DNA of 64,000 bases from Rhodobacteraceae bacterium IMCC1335 (GCA_039640495.1 CP046864.1:2046001-2110000), one strand, 5' to 3'; positions 32,652 to 41,758 are shown, numbered from the stretch's first letter. Translations and numbers: made by a program. The notes: a model not told the origin generated them from the sequence alone.

Positions 32652-33080
32652 TTAACTCGCTACGACTGCAGCTCCATAGATTATGTCACTCATGTTGAAC
32701 ATAATTATGAGATGAAAAACGAGTAGTATAGCAGGTACTATATACCCCTCTGCGGACGCTTTGACCCCCTCAACTTCAGCCCATTTGCCATTGACCGTCA
32801 TCCAACCAAAAATGAGGAACAGCGCGGCGTGTATGGTGCCATATGCAAAGACAGCCCATGCTCCGACTGGTGACGTAATTATTAACATGGCATAGACAAT
32901 ACCTTGAGCGCCCACGCAACAACCCGTTGCTTTGATCATGAACTCTGAAGCTGCTCCAAGACCATACTGCTCAATAAAAGCATCGGTAGCGAATAAGCAT
33001 CGATAACCGTAAAACAGTCCCATTAAGCAGGGTATTAAGACTGCAATGAAGTTTAAAGTGCCGCCAAATTGCTCGATCAT
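32652..33080 (-). CDS. Small multi-pass membrane protein, unknown function
   Basis: A 142-aa protein with about four hydrophobic segments: FIAVLIPCLMGLFYGY, CVGAQGIVYAMLII, WAVFAYGTIHAALFLIFGW and YIVPAILLVFHLIIMF. I do not recognise the family. AAAGGAGAA precedes the ATG, a strong ribosome-binding site. Upstream of, and probably co-transcribed with, the methyltransferase. Confidence 0.72.
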   Translation of the reverse strand: MIEQFGGTLNFIAVLIPCLMGLFYGYRCLFATDAFIEQYGLGAASEFMIKATGCCVGAQGIVYAMLIITSPVGAWAVFAYGTIHAALFLIFGWMTVNGKWAEVEGVKASAEGYIVPAILLVFHLIIMFNMSDIIYGAAVVAS

Positions 33081-33376
33081 TTTGTTCTCCTTTTAGTTGG
33101 CTAAAAAAAGTATTAACAAAAAATTATGTCCTGTGAAAAAATCGTAGCGTCGATTTAACCTTTTTCAGAAAAAATGCAAGAGCAGGATAACTAGCAACTA
33201 AAGCGCGGGAGTTTTTGCCCCCCACCCCCTTGTGTTGTCTTGAGGCAAGTTATTTTCCCTGCCAAATGGGGGGCCAGAAAATATAATTTCATGTAAATAA
33301 TTGATATAAAGTTATTAATTCAGATTAAGTGGCGGGTCTTTCAGCCCAACTAGTCTTAACATCCAGCCATCTTTGA
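33081..33376. other. Noncoding leader before membrane-protein operon and recombinase module 2
   Basis: AT-rich with C-runs (CCCCCCACCCCC near 33220) and no supported gene. It should contain the minus-strand promoter for the membrane protein/methyltransferase pair. Confidence 0.4.
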
Positions 33377-33475
33377 TCTTTCCACTGGACTTTTCTTGCT
33401 CTGCAAGCCTGTGTGTAGCTGCGCCCGAATACCGTCGGGCTCTGCTCAGTACGAGATGATTGTACGGAGTAGAAC

Positions 33476-33871
33476 ATGAGACTCGATTTAGATGGTTTGG
33501 CTGATGCCTCGCGCGAGGCGTTAATGTCAGAATGGCGAAAGTTGGTTGGTCGCCCTCCTCCGAAGCACTTAAGTCGGCCCCTGATGGTGCAGATCCTCAG
33601 TCATACCTATCAGCTGGATACTATGGGCGGATATACAAAGCGTTTGGATAGTCGCCTCAAGAGTGCAGCGAGGCGCGATGTTGTGCGCCCTGCCTTTAAA
33701 CCCGGAAGCCGCTTTGTGCGCGAGTATCATGGGATCACCCATGTGGTTGAGGTTGGTGATGACGGGCGCTTTATGTGGAGCGAGCAGAGCTTTAAGTCCC
33801 TCTCTCATACAGCACGCGCTATTACTGGCTATAATGTCTCGGGCTATCAGTTCTTTGGGGTACGCCCATGA
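33476..33871 (+). CDS. DUF2924 family protein (second copy)
   Basis: A 131-aa paralogue of the protein at 1606-2001, with the same length and C-terminal SGYQFFGVRP. Differences are scattered (for example WRKLVGR and RLKSAARRDVVRP). The stop overlaps the next start by ATGA. Function unknown; consistently paired with the serine recombinase. Confidence 0.85.
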   Translation: MRLDLDGLADASREALMSEWRKLVGRPPPKHLSRPLMVQILSHTYQLDTMGGYTKRLDSRLKSAARRDVVRPAFKPGSRFVREYHGITHVVEVGDDGRFMWSEQSFKSLSHTARAITGYNVSGYQFFGVRP

Positions 33872-35475
33872 GCGTCCTTGGAAAGCCCGTAGTGCGCGCA
33901 GCTGTCTATACACGCAAAAGCTCTGATGAAGGTCTTGATCAAGAGTTCAACTCTCTGGATGCACAGCATGAAGCCTGCAGTGCCTATATTGCCTCACAGC
34001 GCCATGAAGGCTGGAAGCTGATAAAAAAGCGATATGATGATGGGGGTATCTCAGGAGGTACACTAGAGCGCCCTGCCCTTAAGGCTTTGCTCTCTGACGT
34101 AGAAAGTGGTCTGATAGATATGATTGTGGTCTATAAGATAGATAGGCTCACACGGTCTTTGTCTGACTTTGCAAAGCTGATTGATTGTTTGGACGCGAAG
34201 GGCTGTTCTTTTGTCTCTGTGACGCAATCCTTTAATACCTCCTCATCCATGGGACGGCTGACGCTTAATGTTCTCTTATCTTTTGCCCAGTTTGAGCGAG
34301 AGGTCACAGCAGAGCGTATTCGCGATAAGATCGCAGCCTCCAAGAAGAAAGGCATGTGGATGGGCGGCATGGTGCCCTGGGGCTATAAAGTGCACTCTGA
34401 TCCAAAGATACAGTCTTTAGAAATATGTGAGGTGCGATCCTCTGATATCCGGCATGTCTATGATCTCTATGAGCAGCTTGGATGTCTGAGCAAAGTAAAG
34501 CGTTCTGTAGATACACTCTGGCCTGAGAGAAACTGGAGCCGTGGGCGCATACACAACATTCTGATCAATCCCATCTATATAGGAAAGATCAGACACAAAC
34601 GGGATGTCTATGAAGGCCTCCACGCAGCTATTATAGACCAAGGCCAATTTGATCGGGTTCAGGACCAGCTGCAAAGGAGGTCAGTCATCAAGCGGGGCAA
34701 GCATCCCTCTCGGGGGCCCTCTGCCTTTCTGGTTGGAAAAGTCTATGATGAGACAGGAGACAGATTAACACCGTCCCGGTCCAAGAAATCATCTGGGAGA
34801 GTTATCAGGTACTATTACTCAAACCGTCTCATATCAGGCGGCGCTGATCCGACCGGGTGGCGCCTGCGGGCAGATATGTTGGAGGGGCTGCTGAGTGAGA
34901 TAGTAGTAACGAGGTTAACAGAAGCACTCAATCAGTTCAGGTTGGCGCCGCAGATCAAGCCCCATGCGTTGGTTGGGGCTAAAGAGCGGTTAGAGCAGTT
35001 GGATATCAAAGGCACGCTGGATCTGATAACGCGGATTGATCTCTGTGAGACGAAGGCAAGTATCCAGCTTGATGTTGAGAAAGTAGCTGCGCTCATTCAA
35101 GTCGATCCAAATAAACTAGATTTGGAGTTCTTGCGTGTTGAGGAACCCGTGATCCTAAGAAAGCGCACGAATGGGACCAAGCTCACCTGGGTTGGCTATA
35201 AGGGAGAGCCCAATCATGCCCTTATAAGAGCTATTGTAACAGCTCAGGCTTGGGTGGAAGAAATCAAGGCAGGTCGGTCCATGTCCGATATTATGCAAGC
35301 CCATAATATTCCTGAGGGCATGATCTGGAAGCGCATACGCCTTGCCTTTTTATCTCCTGAGGTTCTCCAAGTCATTGTAGACGGTACAAGCAATCGAGAC
35401 CTTACAATCAAGATGCTCACCCGGCATGATCTGCCCCTTGATTGGTCTAAACAACAGGCCCTGTTTTTGAGCTGA
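33868..35475 (+). CDS. Large serine recombinase (second copy)
   Basis: A 535-aa paralogue of the recombinase at 1998-3605, of identical length and with YTRKSSDEG (Ser18), DRLTRS and the recombinase domain intact. Substitutions cluster in the DNA-binding half (for example KIRHKRDVYEG against KIKHKTKVYEG), which could alter site preference. Both copies look functional, which is unusual if they served one element. Confidence 0.93.
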   Translation: MSVLGKPVVRAAVYTRKSSDEGLDQEFNSLDAQHEACSAYIASQRHEGWKLIKKRYDDGGISGGTLERPALKALLSDVESGLIDMIVVYKIDRLTRSLSDFAKLIDCLDAKGCSFVSVTQSFNTSSSMGRLTLNVLLSFAQFEREVTAERIRDKIAASKKKGMWMGGMVPWGYKVHSDPKIQSLEICEVRSSDIRHVYDLYEQLGCLSKVKRSVDTLWPERNWSRGRIHNILINPIYIGKIRHKRDVYEGLHAAIIDQGQFDRVQDQLQRRSVIKRGKHPSRGPSAFLVGKVYDETGDRLTPSRSKKSSGRVIRYYYSNRLISGGADPTGWRLRADMLEGLLSEIVVTRLTEALNQFRLAPQIKPHALVGAKERLEQLDIKGTLDLITRIDLCETKASIQLDVEKVAALIQVDPNKLDLEFLRVEEPVILRKRTNGTKLTWVGYKGEPNHALIRAIVTAQAWVEEIKAGRSMSDIMQAHNIPEGMIWKRIRLAFLSPEVLQVIVDGTSNRDLTIKMLTRHDLPLDWSKQQALFLS

Positions 35476-35593
35476 ATTCCCTGTTACTGACAATTAATTT
35501 CCCTGTTATTTTTTGAGGTCAGTTTTATAATATCCCAATAAACATTGGGTTTTTCATTACATTTTCGCGTTTCAAAACATCAAAAAAAGTAAA

Positions 35594-35629
35594 ATTCCCT
35601 GTTAAATTCCCTGTTAAATTCCCTGTTAA
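35594..35629 (+). repeat. Three tandem 12-bp iterons (copy 2)
   Basis: ATTCCCTGTTAA three times, identical to the array at 3724-3759 and at the same distance from the recombinase stop. Confidence 0.75.
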
Positions 35630-35803
35630 TACCGAAAAACAGGGAAAAACCCACCCTCGCAAAATCACAGGCTGAGGTTTAGTGAAAATTATCGCTGATA
35701 TAAGAGGTGATGTGGGGCATCAGTCGCAAAGCGCTGTTGTAAATCCCTGATCTTGCGCAGGAATAGTGCCAAAAATAACAACAACAGGAATGAGCAGAAT
35801 GTG

Positions 35804-35818
35804 GTGGCGGAGGAGGTG
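35804..35818 (+). other. attL core (15-bp tRNA-Ser 3' repeat)
   Basis: Perfect copy of the tRNA-Ser 3' end (acceptor strand, discriminator, CCA and one flanking base). It directly abuts the end of serine-recombinase module 2. The next bases differ from the tRNA copy, which fixes the repeat length. Confidence 0.75.
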
Positions 35819-35937
35819 TCCGTATAAGTTATGTTCCAAAGAATTACAAAAAACTTCAATAAACGTTATTTTATTGAATATATGCTATTAACAATACCCT
35901 AACTGTTCCATAGAATATGATTGTGTTCCAGTAAATT

Positions 35938-35960
35938 TGTGGGGGCGACTGTGGGGGCGA
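35938..35960 (+). promoter_or_regulatory. Left pair of arm-type repeats
   Basis: TGTGGGGGCGA occurs at 35938-35948 and 35950-35960, ending just before the integrase ATG. The same tandem pair, with one base changed in its second unit, is near the right end at 42838-42860. Paired direct repeats inside both att sites are the usual form of integrase arm-binding sites. Here they also overlap the integrase ribosome-binding region, so autoregulation is possible. Confidence 0.55.
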
Positions 35961-37178
35961 ATGGGCAAACGACTTAGCGCACAGTATCTCAATTCATCGT
36001 TGGAAGCCGGTCGTTACTACGATGACGCCGGTACAGGTCTTCACATCTATGTCCGGAAAAGTGGCTCGAAAAGCTGGTCGCAAAAGCTGCGCTTCAGAGG
36101 CAAGCAAATCGAGCTTGGCTTAGGCAGCTATCCCGCAGTGACACTGTCTGAGGCTCGCCGTAAAGCGGCTGAAAACAAAGTTCTGGCGTCAGAGGGAATT
36201 AATCCAAAAGTTCCACGACAAGAAGCAGTCACCACCCCAACGTTCGCGGAAATTGCCGACGTAGTGATCCGAATTAAAAAGGCTGAATTGTCAAACGAAA
36301 AGCACAAGGCCCAATGGCGTTCAACATTAGAAACCTATGCATTCCCTAAGCTTGGCCAGCTACCGGTGAATGAGATTGCCATTGATGATATTCAGCAGGT
36401 TTTAGAACCCATCTGGAAAGATAAAACGGAAACTGCCAGCAGGGTACGAGGCCGCATTCAGGCTGTCTTAGATTATGCGATAGTCAAGAAATACAGGCCT
36501 GCACCAAATCCGGCTGTTTGGGAGGGCAATCTTTCAGTCTTACTGCCATCAAAGCCCAAATCTCGATTGAACCAGCCCGCCCTAGCGCTGGAAGATGCGC
36601 CCCGTTGGTGGAGGGAGCTAAAACGCCGCGATGGTGCTGGCGCCAAGGCCTTAATGCTTCTAACGCTCACGGCCGCGCGATCTGGTGAAATCAGGGGCAT
36701 TCGCTGGGATGAGATTACACTGTTTGCCAGAGATGTGTCTTCGGAAAAAAGATATGTCGGCATCTGGACAAGGCCAGCCGCGAGAATGAAGGCAAAGGTC
36801 GCGCATCGAGTACCAATAACCTCTGCAATGCTCGACCTTCTGCCTCAGGAAAACAATCAAACCGGTCTTATATTCGCGTCCAAGTCAGGCAAAGCCCTTT
36901 CCGACATGACGCTTTCTGCGCTGATGCGAAGAATGCATCGAGCAGATGAAACCGGCTATGTGGATAAAACAAGTGGGCGGCCAGCGGTTCCTCACGGCAT
37001 AAGGTCCACGTTCCGCGATTGGGTTGCAGAAGGCGGACATTCGCGAGAAGCCGCGGAATTTCAGCTCGCGCATAAGTTTGGAAGCGAAGTCGAGCATGCA
37101 TACTATCGAACCGATCTAATCGATGCCCGCGCTGAGTTGATGAACAAATGGTACGCATTTTTGGAGGGTAGCTCATGA
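35961..37178 (+). CDS. int: Tyrosine integrase (P4/DUF4102 type)
   Basis: A 405-aa site-specific recombinase that integrates into tRNA-Ser. The N-terminal arm-binding DUF4102-like domain contains TGLHIYVRKSGSKSW and QIELGLGSYPAVTLSEAR. The core domain is at about 95-195. The catalytic residues are Arg240 (LTAARSGEIRG), His345 and Arg348 (VPHGIRSTFRDW), His371 (LAHK) and Tyr381 (EHAYYRTD). ATG 35961 is preferred; an upstream TTG frame reads only through the GGGGGCGA repeats. The stop overlaps the next gene. Confidence 0.94.
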   Translation: MGKRLSAQYLNSSLEAGRYYDDAGTGLHIYVRKSGSKSWSQKLRFRGKQIELGLGSYPAVTLSEARRKAAENKVLASEGINPKVPRQEAVTTPTFAEIADVVIRIKKAELSNEKHKAQWRSTLETYAFPKLGQLPVNEIAIDDIQQVLEPIWKDKTETASRVRGRIQAVLDYAIVKKYRPAPNPAVWEGNLSVLLPSKPKSRLNQPALALEDAPRWWRELKRRDGAGAKALMLLTLTAARSGEIRGIRWDEITLFARDVSSEKRYVGIWTRPAARMKAKVAHRVPITSAMLDLLPQENNQTGLIFASKSGKALSDMTLSALMRRMHRADETGYVDKTSGRPAVPHGIRSTFRDWVAEGGHSREAAEFQLAHKFGSEVEHAYYRTDLIDARAELMNKWYAFLEGSS

Positions 37179-37687
37179 CGAAAAAGCGCGTGCGCGGCTT
37201 GCTGGATTATATGGCATTAAATGAAGGAGAAGAATGGGAATGGGAGCCTCCATCTGAAGACTTTGTGGCCGGCATGGGTACTGGAGCCACGAAGGAAGCC
37301 ACGCGGTGGGCTTACAAGGGCTATCTGCTTGAACATGCGCATGCGTTCAGAGCCATTTCTCCGCAAAAAACAGGCCGACCGCGTAAAGGTCAGTATGAAG
37401 ATATTGATTGTCGGCGAGCTTTTGCAACTTGGCACTTTGTGCAAAGTAACATTCCAGAAGAGTTGCGCGCAGGACTTACAAACCGAAACCTTATCGGGAC
37501 AATGCAAAGCATTCAAAACGCCCTTGAACAACATATGCTTGAACATGATCGAAAGCTATTTCCAATTGGTGAAGCGGCCATTGAATCATCAATCTCGCGC
37601 GGTAAATCTAAATTGGAAATAAGTGCCGGTTGGAATAGTAAAGTTTGCGAAAAACTCATGTCCACTTTATCGCAAACGACAAGCTGA
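37175..37687 (+). CDS. Hypothetical protein linked to integrase
   Basis: A 170-aa acidic-to-neutral soluble protein overlapping the integrase stop by 4 nt (ATGA), so translationally coupled to it. It has an EWEWEPPSEDF stretch and a helical C-terminal half. I do not recognise a family. By position it may modulate integration or excision, which is a guess. Confidence 0.7.
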   Translation: MTKKRVRGLLDYMALNEGEEWEWEPPSEDFVAGMGTGATKEATRWAYKGYLLEHAHAFRAISPQKTGRPRKGQYEDIDCRRAFATWHFVQSNIPEELRAGLTNRNLIGTMQSIQNALEQHMLEHDRKLFPIGEAAIESSISRGKSKLEISAGWNSKVCEKLMSTLSQTTS

Positions 37688-37740
37688 ATAAGCCAATTTA
37701 GCCTTCCGCTATGTACCAACATAGACGGAGGGTTTCCAAA

Positions 37741-37932
37741 ATGGTTCCACAGATATTTCGCAGGCGACAACTCGAAGAGCAGTTAGGCCTTACACGCAGC
37801 TCGATCTATAAGATGATGGAGAACGGCGAGTTTCCGAGGCCAATAAAGCTCGGGCGGCGTGCCGTTGGATGGCGCGCTGACGAAGTTGCGAATTGGCTAG
37901 ACAAATTGCAGGAGGCATCTTCAGATGAATGA
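37741..37932 (+). CDS. AlpA-like excisionase/transcription regulator
   Basis: A 63-aa MerR-type winged helix protein. RRRQLEEQLGLTRSSIYKMM is the helix-turn-helix, followed by GEFPRPIKLGRRAVGWR and EVANWLDKL, the AlpA/prophage-CP4-57 pattern. AlpA-type proteins control integrase and excision in P4-like elements. The ATG at 37741 is chosen for the GGAGGG 9 nt upstream; an ATG 30 nt earlier has no such site. Confidence 0.9.
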   Translation: MVPQIFRRRQLEEQLGLTRSSIYKMMENGEFPRPIKLGRRAVGWRADEVANWLDKLQEASSDE

Positions 37933-38263
37933 CGTCTCAAGCCCCCCCCGCCTCCGAAATAGCACCGGAATAGCTGTCACAGCGAACCGCACACACCATG
38001 AAACAAGCGACCACTACGATGATATCATAGTGCATCTGGCTCCGAGATGGAGGGTAATTGCTTGCAGGGATCGCATTCAATGGATTGTACAAAAGCGATC
38101 ATCAAAACACTTGAATAAAGGCAAGTGGTTGGGCAAGTGGTACTGCACCACCCAAAAAGCGTTAATTGCGACTTGTTCAAGCTTAGGATTGCTCACAGAC
38201 GCTGCTGCAACTGTAGTATTGGAAGCCTTGCCTGAGTTCATCTCCGAGTATCACCAGAAATAG
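37925..38263 (+). CDS. Hypothetical protein downstream of AlpA
   Basis: A 112-aa protein overlapping the AlpA gene by 8 nt. The middle contains APRWRVIACRDRIQWIVQKR and GKWYCTTQKALIATC, a pattern seen in small island proteins beside AlpA and primase genes. No function known. Eight C bases at 37942-37949 lie in codons 6-9. Confidence 0.68.
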   Translation: MNDVSSPPRLRNSTGIAVTANRTHHETSDHYDDIIVHLAPRWRVIACRDRIQWIVQKRSSKHLNKGKWLGKWYCTTQKALIATCSSLGLLTDAAATVVLEALPEFISEYHQK

Positions 38264-38364
38264 AAAACCCACGGCGCGGTGACCGTGGGCATTGATGCGT
38301 AACGTAGGACTTACTGCATCACTATAACTGCACAGGTCATGCGCCTCAAGCTAAAGGCAGAAAT

Positions 38365-40071
38365 ATGACAATAGATTGTACGATGGAGCAGATTATCGGA
38401 TTGCTGAATTTGGAGCCAACTTTCAAGTCAGCACACGAATTAAGGTTTGGCAAAAAAGGTTCACTAAGCGTCAACCTCGCTCAAAACAGCTGGTATGATT
38501 TTGAACACCAGATAGGGGGTGGGATGCTGGACTTTATCGTCCATCATGGCCAAGCCAAAGACAGAGCATCCGCAGCACAGTGGCTGAAGGAAAATGGACT
38601 GATTGCGCCTTCTGGACCGGCACAAAATCCTAAGCCAATTGAGCGCGCACACATTTATCGCGATGAAAGCGGCACACCTATCAAGAAGAGCATCAAATTT
38701 ATGGATGGCTCTTGGCGGCAGATGGGTTGGTATGAGGGGCAATGGAGGCCAAAAGTTAAGGGGCTTCGAGATATACCCTATCAACTGGACCAGTTGGCGG
38801 CGGACACGTCTGACGGAATGCTTTTTGTCTTCGAGGGTGAAAAAGATGTTGATAGAGCAATTACACTTGGCCTGCTGGCGACATGTAACGCTGGCGGTGC
38901 TGGAAACTGGAAGCCCGCGCTCAATCAATTTGTTAAGGAGCGCGTAATCTGTGTTGTACCTGACAATGACAGCGCAGGGTTTGAGCATGCAACAAAGCTG
39001 CTTCATGGCTTCGACAAAGATGGGATCGAAGCTTTTATGCTCACATCTTACCTTGACGGCCTCAAAGACAAAGGCGATTTCTCTGATTGGCTAGAACTTG
39101 AGGGCAATACGATTGAAAAGTTCATCTCGCTTGCCGAGGCGGACCTAGCCAACAGGCAGCCGCCAGAACAAGTTTATTTAGAAAAGTTCGGCATCAAACC
39201 AGCGAGCGCGCTGTTCAATATGCATTTTGAGCCTCTGCGCTTTCTCTATGATGGCCTGATACCAGCTGTAGGCCTTACGCTTTTGGCTGCGCTGCCCAAG
39301 GTTGGTAAATCATGGTTTGTATTGAACTTGGCAAAGCACATAGACGCTGATGGCATTCCCGTTCATTACCTAGCTGCCGAAGATAATGAGCGACGCCTGA
39401 AAGATCGTGTTCTAGCAGTATTCGGAGGTTACGTTCAGCACCTTACTTACCATGCCGTAATGTCGACAGAGGAAAAGCTACCACGCGGTGCAGCAGCTCT
39501 TTCCCACATTGAACTGGTCGCCAAGGGAACAAAGGCACAGTGCGTAGTCATCGATACGGTGCAGAGCATTCTGATGCCCAGCGCCAATAATAAAAATTAC
39601 GACCAGACCGTCGAAGAATATGACGGCCTGCGCAAACTCGCACATAAGCTCGGAATAGCGATTGTCGTTGTGCATCACTGCAAAAAGACGTCAGACGTGT
39701 CCAGCGCGCCGTTGGAAAAGGTTATCGGCAGCATTGGAATAACCGGCACAGCAGAAACGATCCTTGTTATGGAGCAACAGACTGGCACCAAAGACTGCAA
39801 GCTGTATGTGACCGGCAAAGACGTCGAGCAGTGCGAGAAGTATTTAAGCTGGAATGGGCATGGCTTTGATATTGGCGATGACGTTCGTGAAGCTCAGCTC
39901 GGCGCAACGCAGAAACTCGTGCTTGAGCTGATCAGGGAAAGCCCGCGCTGCATGCAAAAGCATATCGTGGACACGATCGGTAAGGATCAGGGCCAAGTTT
40001 CAAGGGCTATAGATCGGCTTATTGAGGTCGGTTTGGTCGTCAAAAAAGAGGGTAGGCTCATGGCGCAGTAG
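38365..40071 (+). CDS. Primase-helicase (TOPRIM plus RepA-like AAA ATPase)
   Basis: A 568-aa predicted replication protein of the element. About 25-75 resembles a CHC2 primase zinc-binding fold without the cysteines (NSWYDFEHQIGGGMLDFI). About 140-230 is TOPRIM-like: MLFVFEGEKDVDRAITLGL has the Glu, and VICVVPDNDSAGFEHA the DxD-like acidic pair. About 290-480 is a RecA/RepA-type ATPase with Walker A ALPKVGKSWF and AQCVVIDTVQSIL (Walker B). A C-terminal winged-helix follows (GQVSRAIDRLIEVGLVVKKEGR). It may support autonomous copying after excision. Confidence 0.85.
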   Translation: MTIDCTMEQIIGLLNLEPTFKSAHELRFGKKGSLSVNLAQNSWYDFEHQIGGGMLDFIVHHGQAKDRASAAQWLKENGLIAPSGPAQNPKPIERAHIYRDESGTPIKKSIKFMDGSWRQMGWYEGQWRPKVKGLRDIPYQLDQLAADTSDGMLFVFEGEKDVDRAITLGLLATCNAGGAGNWKPALNQFVKERVICVVPDNDSAGFEHATKLLHGFDKDGIEAFMLTSYLDGLKDKGDFSDWLELEGNTIEKFISLAEADLANRQPPEQVYLEKFGIKPASALFNMHFEPLRFLYDGLIPAVGLTLLAALPKVGKSWFVLNLAKHIDADGIPVHYLAAEDNERRLKDRVLAVFGGYVQHLTYHAVMSTEEKLPRGAAALSHIELVAKGTKAQCVVIDTVQSILMPSANNKNYDQTVEEYDGLRKLAHKLGIAIVVVHHCKKTSDVSSAPLEKVIGSIGITGTAETILVMEQQTGTKDCKLYVTGKDVEQCEKYLSWNGHGFDIGDDVREAQLGATQKLVLELIRESPRCMQKHIVDTIGKDQGQVSRAIDRLIEVGLVVKKEGRLMAQ

Positions 40072-40082
40072 CTATCATGTTT

Positions 40083-40134
40083 GTCATGCCTGTCATTTTT
40101 TGTGTCCAAATATGACGCGAATGATAGGTATGAC
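40083..40134 (+). repeat. Imperfect inverted repeat after the primase gene
   Basis: GTCATGCCTGTCAT (40083-40096) pairs with ATGATAGGTATGAC (40121-40134) at 12 of 14 positions, with further TGTCAT/ATGAC motifs between them. It may be a terminator, or iteron-like DNA of a replication origin next to the primase. No T-run follows. Confidence 0.45.
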
Positions 40135-40222
40135 GGGGGTACCTACCGACAGATTTAAAGAAAATTTCGTTTGAAATTCTGTTTTCTATTGGTATCGTTG
40201 CCGCCTAAACTACGGATCCTTA

Positions 40223-41449
40223 ATGCGAATTTTTTATCTGTTTTCTATAATTCTTTGTACGCTTACCATAAGCGCAAAAGCGGAAGACAATCCGTTCGGC
40301 ATAACTTTCTACGGATCATATTGGCACACAAAAAACGTTCCTAATGCGCTTTTTTTTATTGATGAAATAAAGAAAAATGACAGCTTTAACTTAAGAAAAG
40401 CGCTCCGAAATCATGATGTAAAAACCATAGTTTTGGCCAGCCCAGGAGGCGATGTAGATGAAGGGCTGCAAATGGCGGGCATTATATTCGATAAGGAATT
40501 GACCACCGTTGTTCCGGTTACAGGAGACTGTGCCTCAGCCTGCGCATTTATGTTCTTTGGCGGAAAAAGCCGCCTCGCAAATGGTCGTCTAGGTGTCCAC
40601 CAATTTAAGTCTAGTAAGGACGGAGAGGCTAAAATTGGTCAAGTTCAAGAGGGAACCCAATTTTATGTTTCAGAAATAATTGGCTTTCTAAATGAATTTG
40701 AGACCCCAAGATTTGTGTTTGAAAAAATGTTTCAGCAATCGGAAATGTATTATTTTTCCGATGATGAACTGGCGCAGCTAAATGCCAATGAAAGTGAAAT
40801 CGAAGTAGCTCAAATCGAAAGTTTTCTTGAGGATTTTGGCAAATATCTGGACAACCAAGAGAAGAAAACGCAGAAAGAGAAATCTGAACCTGAAATTACA
40901 GAAAAAGACTTCTTTTCAATGTTACAGAAGCGCCTTAATGAAGCAGGATGCTCAGCTGGGGTCGTTGATGGAATTTTTGGTCGTAGAACCGAGCGTGCCG
41001 TAAAGCTTTTTGCAAAAACTGCCAATCTCAATTACACTGATGACCTCATTTATTCGGAAAACTTTCTTAGTAAGCTTGCAAGCGCACCAGCAAAATTTTG
41101 TCCTGTACCAAAAAAAGCCACACCACCAAAAAGCAACCTCCCGCCTAGAGTGCTGGCTGGCATCTGGGACACCGATTCCACATGTCGTGGAAGAAGGGTA
41201 AAAGGCGTCCTGTCTTTATTTTTCGTTGGGCCATACAAGTCGTCGTCATCATATAGCTATGACGCAATCTACATGGTAAACGGGAATTCCTACAACGGCA
41301 CTTTGATGCACTATAAGGATCGATTTGAAGCAAGCCTGTTTGGCGAAAATGGGAGGCTTACAGCAACTGGAAGCGTGAACAAGAATTTCAAAGGAGCATA
41401 CGGCGTCGATTCATCTAAGTGTGAATTTGGAGCGCGTAAGCGAAAATAA
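40223..41449 (+). CDS. Secreted ClpP/SppA-like serine protease-fold protein with peptidoglycan-binding domain
   Basis: A 408-aa protein with a Sec signal peptide (about 1-20, cleaved after SAKA). About 35-190 is a ClpP/crotonase-like fold of the periplasmic COG3904 type: VLASPGGDVDEGLQMAG, then GDCASACAFMFFGG with the likely catalytic Ser, then GRLGVHQFK with the likely His. About 230-285 is a peptidoglycan-binding-like helix bundle (LQKRLNEAGCSAGVVDGIFGRRTERAV). About 305-405 is an unrecognised C-terminal domain (LAGIWDTDSTCRG). AT-rich relative to the integrase. Appears to be cargo, acting in the periplasm or cell wall. Confidence 0.78.
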   Translation: MRIFYLFSIILCTLTISAKAEDNPFGITFYGSYWHTKNVPNALFFIDEIKKNDSFNLRKALRNHDVKTIVLASPGGDVDEGLQMAGIIFDKELTTVVPVTGDCASACAFMFFGGKSRLANGRLGVHQFKSSKDGEAKIGQVQEGTQFYVSEIIGFLNEFETPRFVFEKMFQQSEMYYFSDDELAQLNANESEIEVAQIESFLEDFGKYLDNQEKKTQKEKSEPEITEKDFFSMLQKRLNEAGCSAGVVDGIFGRRTERAVKLFAKTANLNYTDDLIYSENFLSKLASAPAKFCPVPKKATPPKSNLPPRVLAGIWDTDSTCRGRRVKGVLSLFFVGPYKSSSSYSYDAIYMVNGNSYNGTLMHYKDRFEASLFGENGRLTATGSVNKNFKGAYGVDSSKCEFGARKRK

Positions 41450-41617
41450 GTGCCGCCAGTCTGACCTCGCGCGGACGCGGGTGAACTGGTGCCAAATTAT
41501 CAGCTCAGCCTCGCTGCCTAGCTTCACGCCAGCAGGCAATGGGATGCGATCATTGATGGCACCAACAAATTCCGCCACCGCAGAGGTCGCGCTATTTTTG
41601 TCTGATCTTTTTTTCAT
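41411..41617 (-). pseudogene. Possible phage terminase small-subunit-like fragment
   Basis: Up to 68 codons on the minus strand with good coding character. LPAGVKLGSEAELIIWHQFTR and RARSDWR recall an LPxGxxLxSExExxIWxQFTRxRxxxDWR pattern in small proteins annotated as terminase small subunits in rhodobacteral prophages. After DWRHL the frame runs into the 3' end of the secreted-protein gene, so the rest is missing. Family identification is from memory of the pattern and is uncertain. Confidence 0.35.
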
Positions 41618-41758
41618 GTGAATTTCTGTAAACGCAAAGACGTTTTGATGTGGACGCCGGTTTCTTGATTATGGCTTTTTGAGATCTGACCAGCCCCCGC
41701 CGTTTGTGATCCAAGTCACGATTTTTAGCGTAGTTGTTGTATAGTTAGGAGATAAGCT

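Larger units (their letters stand above)
33377..35810 (+). repeat. Long direct repeat, recombinase module copy 2
   Basis: Second copy of 1508-3939 in direct orientation, 2434 nt against 2432. Leader, both genes, 3' iterons and the GTGGTGGCGG end are all kept. Many silent and some coding differences show this is not a very recent duplication. Confidence 0.88.
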
